From CF-96 sp028287605 (GTDB lineage Bacteria; Chloroflexota; Dormibacteria; Aeolococcales; Aeolococcaceae): a stretch of DNA of 8,655 bases. The stretch spans positions 1 through 8,655 of the forward strand of contig JAXDLT010000048.1 in NCBI GenBank assembly GCA_034666465.1. Reading direction: 5' to 3'. The notes under the pieces were generated by a model that saw nothing but the letters and a program-made list of their open reading frames with translations, did no database searches and was not told the origin of the DNA. Below are positions 6,262-8,655 of the stretch, piece by piece. Made by a program: the position numbers and the translations under genes. Each line of letters opens with the position of its first letter. Position 1 is the stretch's first letter.

Positions 6262-6288
6262 ATCAGCTCACCGGCGTGAGGAGGATCA
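6244..6288. repeat. Tandem 23-bp duplication spanning the Nudix stop codon
   Basis: Two copies of a 22-bp unit, 6244-6265 and 6267-6288, are separated by 1 bp and match at 20 of 22 positions. The right copy contains the TGA stop of the Nudix gene (6286-6288) and a CTCAC-CGGC-GTGAG palindrome (6267-6280); the substitutions break that palindrome in the left copy. This looks like a local duplication. No function is evident. Confidence 0.6.
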
Positions 6289-7074
6289 CCCGGGCTGGTC
6301 GGGGAGGGGCAGCCGGCTGGGGATCCGGCCCGCGACCACGTCACCACGGCGGAAGAGGATGTCCGCCACCGGGCGCGAGCCGAGGTCGGCGGCGGCCGCG
6401 GCCGCGCTGGGCTGGTCGGCGAGCTCGGCGAGCAGGATGCGGGTCGGGGTCATCAGCACGGTGCGGTCGTCGCGGTGGAGCCGCAGCAGCACGCCGGGGT
6501 CGTGCCAGCCGCCGTGCACCGCCTCCCCGGGGTGGGCCACCGGCTCCTGCCCGGCGGGCGCCGCGGCGAGGAAGAAGTGGGTGTCGAACCGGCGGGGGAC
6601 GCCGGCGGGGGTGATGAAGTGGGCGACGTAGCGCAGCTGCTCGGGGGCGAGCTCGAGGCCGTGCCGGGGGAGCACCGCGGTCACCTCGGCGCCGCCGAGC
6701 AGCGCCGCCCGGGCCGCGGCCAGCGCGCCGGCGTCCCCGGCCTCGGGCTGCCGGCCCTCCACCCGTCCGAGCAGCACGCCGGCCTCCTCGAAGAGCTCGC
6801 GGACGGCGCAGAGGTGGAGGCCGGCGGCGAGGACCGGCCCGTCGTCGCCGTCGAGACCGAGGCGGGCGGCGGCGGCGGCCCGGTCCAGCCCGGGGGCGAG
6901 GGCGAGGGCCGGGGCCGCCGAGTCGGCGTCGTCGAGCACGCCCCCGGGGAAGACGTAGGCGTCCGCGGCGAAGCTGCTGGCCAGGGGGCGGCGGAGCATG
7001 TACACCTCGACGCCGCCGCCAGCGAGGTCGCGCAGCAGGATCACCGAGGACGACAGCCGCGGCGTCACCGTCAT
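6286..7074 (-). CDS. Nudix hydrolase, NUDT19-like (possible CoA/acyl-CoA diphosphatase)
   Basis: A 262-residue Nudix hydrolase of the NUDT19 type. FPGGVLDDAD (42-51) is the start of the Nudix box and AVRELFEEAG (90-99) is its catalytic half, with R92, E93, E96 and E97 as expected metal-binding residues. About 40 residues separate the two halves, whereas the canonical box is continuous. An insertion inside the box is characteristic of NUDT19, which in animals cleaves CoA and acyl-CoA to 3',5'-ADP and phosphopantetheine. RRFDTHFFLAA (161-171) is also typical of this group. There is no signal peptide or membrane segment, so it is probably cytoplasmic. The ATG lies 4 nt after the stop of the membrane-protein gene, which follows an acyl-CoA mutase, so a role in CoA-ester turnover fits. 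Substrate assignment is inference from family and context. The C-terminal ~50 residues are Ala/Pro-rich and less conserved-looking. Confidence 0.88.
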   Translation of the reverse strand: MTVTPRLSSSVILLRDLAGGGVEVYMLRRPLASSFAADAYVFPGGVLDDADSAAPALALAPGLDRAAAAARLGLDGDDGPVLAAGLHLCAVRELFEEAGVLLGRVEGRQPEAGDAGALAAARAALLGGAEVTAVLPRHGLELAPEQLRYVAHFITPAGVPRRFDTHFFLAAAPAGQEPVAHPGEAVHGGWHDPGVLLRLHRDDRTVLMTPTRILLAELADQPSAAAAAADLGSRPVADILFRRGDVVAGRIPSRLPLPDQPG

Positions 7075-7078
7075 CGGC

Positions 7079-7552
7079 TCAGCGGGCGACCACCGTCAGC
7101 GTCCGGCTCAGCGCCGGGCCGATCGGCCTGCCGGCGTCCCCGGCGGTCAGCCGGATCCGCACCGTCCCCGGCCGCAGCGCCACCAGCCGGGCGCGCAGGC
7201 TGATCACCTCCTGGCCGCTGAGCTGGCCGCCGCAGGCCTGTCCGCCGGTGACCCGCCGGGTGTCGAGCCCCTGGAAGCGCACCTCGGGCATCTCGACCAC
7301 CCCGGCGGGCTCGAGGCCGACCAGCAGGCAGGTGCGTTTGATGACCCCCCCGCTGGTGTTGTCGAGGGCGAGCGGCTGCTCCACGTTGTCCCCCACGGTG
7401 AGGCGCTCGGGAACCTGCCCGGAGACCTCGGCCCGGGGCTCGCCGCCGGTGGTGAGCAGCGGCAGGATGGTGCCGAAGAGGCCGCCGAAGACGATGGCCG
7501 CGAAGATCGCCCCCAGCCAGAGGTGAGCGGGGACCCGGCGCAGCAGCGCCAC
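7079..7552 (-). CDS. Small single-pass membrane protein of unknown function
   Basis: I do not recognise a family. From the GTG at 7550-7552 the protein has 157 residues: a short basic start (MALLRR), one strong membrane segment at about 8-33, then about 120 residues rich in beta-type sequence and probably extracytoplasmic. Two cysteines (75 and 107) could form a disulfide. The pattern of TVGDNVEQPLALDN (52-65) and PGTVRIRLTAG (128-138) resembles Ig-like or CARDB-like beta-sandwiches; this is only a visual impression. The start is uncertain. No ATG or usual alternative start closes the gap to the mutase gene, but a CTG at 7598-7600 would overlap the mutase stop as CTGA and add 16 residues. The gene lies between an acyl-CoA mutase and a Nudix hydrolase and is probably cotranscribed with both. 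Confidence 0.72.
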   Translation of the reverse strand: MALLRRVPAHLWLGAIFAAIVFGGLFGTILPLLTTGGEPRAEVSGQVPERLTVGDNVEQPLALDNTSGGVIKRTCLLVGLEPAGVVEMPEVRFQGLDTRRVTGGQACGGQLSGQEVISLRARLVALRPGTVRIRLTAGDAGRPIGPALSRTLTVVAR

Positions 7553-7596
7553 GGTGCGCCCGCGGGCACCGGCGACCGCGGCGGCGCGGCGGGTGG

Positions 7597-8655
7597 TCAG
7601 ATCGACACCGGCGGGCGGTAGCCGCCGAACACCTCGCGGAGGGTTCCGCAGATCTCGCCCAGGGTGGCGTAGGCCCGCACCGCGTCGAGGATGGGCGGCA
7701 TCAGGTCGGCCGACGCGTCGCGGGCGGCGGCGCCCAGGGCGTCGAGGCTGCCGCGCACCGCGGCGTGGTCGCGCGCCTCCCGGTGCCCGCGGAGCCGCTC
7801 CAGCTGCTCGTTCATGGCGCGCTCGTCGGGCCGGAAGATCGGCGTGGGGTCGGCCTCGTCGGTCTCGGTGTGGCAGTTCACGCCGACCACCACCTTCTCG
7901 CCGCTCACCACCGCGCGCTCGGCGCGGTAGGCCTCGGACTGGATCTGCTCCTGCATCCATCCCGACTCGATGCAGGCGACCGCGCCGCCGCGGCTGTCGA
8001 TCTCCGCGATCAGCTCCGCGGCCCGCCGCTGCAGCTCGTCGGTGAGCGCCTCCACGAAATACGAACCTCCGAGGGGGTCGACGGTGTTGGTGACGCCGAT
8101 CTCCTCGCCGATGATCTGCTGGGTGCGCACGGCGATGCGCTGCGCCTTCTGCGTCGGGATGGAGAGGGCCTCGTCGTAGCAGGAGAGCGCCAGCGACTGC
8201 ACCCCGCCGAGCACCGCCGCCAGCGCCTGGATGGCGGCGCGGACGATGTTGTTCTCGGGCTGCTGGGCGGTGAGCGTCGAGCCGCCGGTCTGGGTGTGGG
8301 TGCGCAGCATCTGCGACTGTGGCCGGCGCGCCCCGAACCGGTCGCGCATCAGCTCCGCCCAGAGGCGGCGCAGGGCGCGGTACTTGGCGATCTCCTCGAA
8401 GAAGTCGGTGTGGGTGTTGAAGATCCAGGAGAGCCGCGGCGCGAAGTCGTCCACGGGCACGCCCCGGTCGATCGCCGCCTGCACGTAGGCGCAGGCGTTG
8501 GCGACGGCGAAGGCCATCTCCTGGGGCGCGGTGCTCCCCGCCTCGCGGATGTGGTAGCCGCTCAGCGAGATCGGGTTGAACCGCACCGCGGTGCGCGAGC
8601 AGTAGGCGATGAGGTCGGCGGCGAGCCGCAGCGACGGCCGGGGCGGGTAGATGTA
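7597..8655 (-). CDS. B12-dependent acyl-CoA mutase large subunit (methylmalonyl-CoA mutase family), C-terminal part
   Basis: The last 352 residues of an adenosylcobalamin-dependent acyl-CoA mutase catalytic subunit; the N-terminus lies beyond the right edge. Such enzymes rearrange the carbon skeleton of acyl-CoAs, for example methylmalonyl-CoA to succinyl-CoA. Recognisable blocks, numbered from the window edge, are RPSLRLAADLIAYCS (6-20), SLSGYHIREAGS (30-41), DDFAPRLSWIFNTH, LRTHTQTGGSTLTAQQPENN, RTQQIIGEE and GVTNTVDPLGGSYFVE. The protein ends at FGGYRPPVSI without a B12-binding domain. It therefore belongs to the split type, whose cobalamin subunit is encoded by a separate gene. The segment GGVQSLALSCYDEAL differs from the usual SLHTNxxDEAL: Ala replaces the His. 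The residues best known for distinguishing methylmalonyl-, isobutyryl- and hydroxyisobutyryl-CoA mutases are largely in the missing N-terminal part, so I do not assign the substrate. Confidence 0.92.
   Translation of the reverse strand, partial: YIYPPRPSLRLAADLIAYCSRTAVRFNPISLSGYHIREAGSTAPQEMAFAVANACAYVQAAIDRGVPVDDFAPRLSWIFNTHTDFFEEIAKYRALRRLWAELMRDRFGARRPQSQMLRTHTQTGGSTLTAQQPENNIVRAAIQALAAVLGGVQSLALSCYDEALSIPTQKAQRIAVRTQQIIGEEIGVTNTVDPLGGSYFVEALTDELQRRAAELIAEIDSRGGAVACIESGWMQEQIQSEAYRAERAVVSGEKVVVGVNCHTETDEADPTPIFRPDERAMNEQLERLRGHREARDHAAVRGSLDALGAAARDASADLMPPILDAVRAYATLGEICGTLREVFGGYRPPVSI

Noticed and set aside
5364..6347. Longer N-terminus for the GT2 protein
   Set aside because: The upstream in-frame sequence is a His/Ala/Arg-rich shadow of the Pro/Thr protein gene. 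Family-like sequence begins only after the GTGA overlap.
5442..6614. Plus-strand frame with a Gly/Val repeat that looks like a PGRS-type or elastin-like protein
   Set aside because: It is the complement of the Pro/Thr repeat. The minus-strand frame has a signal peptide, strong ribosome binding site and operon context; this frame has none.
1..8655. Mobile element, tRNA, rRNA or phage genes
   Set aside because: No transposase, integrase or terminal inverted repeats were seen. No cloverleaf or rRNA-like stretches were recognised by eye, and composition looks uniform across the window.

Overview
The window is very GC-rich (clearly above 65% by eye). All eight genes I can support lie on the minus strand, so transcription runs from high to low coordinates. 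Dense NTGA start/stop overlaps, GTG starts, a lipoprotein-type glycosidase, Pro/Thr-rich secreted sequence and Ala/Arg-rich proteins suggest a high-GC terrabacterial lineage such as Actinobacteriota, Chloroflexota or Dormibacterota-like bacteria. The sequence alone does not settle the phylum.

Right-hand block (8655 to 6286): the C-terminal part of a B12-dependent acyl-CoA mutase large subunit (methylmalonyl-CoA mutase family, without its own B12 domain) enters from the right edge. A small single-pass membrane protein of unknown function follows, then a NUDT19-like Nudix hydrolase. The genes abut or nearly abut and look like one acyl-CoA/CoA metabolism operon.

A 194-bp gap (6092-6285) is the only real intergenic region. 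It holds a 23-bp tandem duplication that includes the Nudix stop codon, a GC-rich hairpin, a candidate sigma70-type promoter with an inverted repeat across its -10, and a perfect 7-bp inverted repeat just upstream of a strong AGGAGG ribosome binding site.

Left-hand block (6091 to 1): a five-gene, overlap-coupled operon. In order it encodes (1) a secreted or membrane-anchored Pro/Thr-repeat protein, (2) a BcsA-like family 2 processive glycosyltransferase without a PilZ domain, (3) a GT39/PMT-like GT-C membrane glycosyltransferase with an extra C-terminal extracytoplasmic domain, (4) a family 8 glycoside hydrolase predicted to be a lipoprotein, and (5) a LACTB2-like metallo-beta-lactamase-fold hydrolase cut by the left edge. 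The most economical reading is a compact surface-polysaccharide system: the GT2 enzyme polymerises and extrudes a beta-glucan-like chain, the GH8 lipoprotein trims it outside, and the GT39 enzyme adds sugar to a lipid- or protein-linked acceptor, possibly the Pro/Thr-rich protein itself. No BcsB, BcsC or PilZ component is visible, so this is not a standard bcs operon. It is the best candidate here for a little-described system.

No RNA genes, CRISPR arrays, insertion sequences or phage genes were seen. The long plus-strand open frames are GC-driven shadows.
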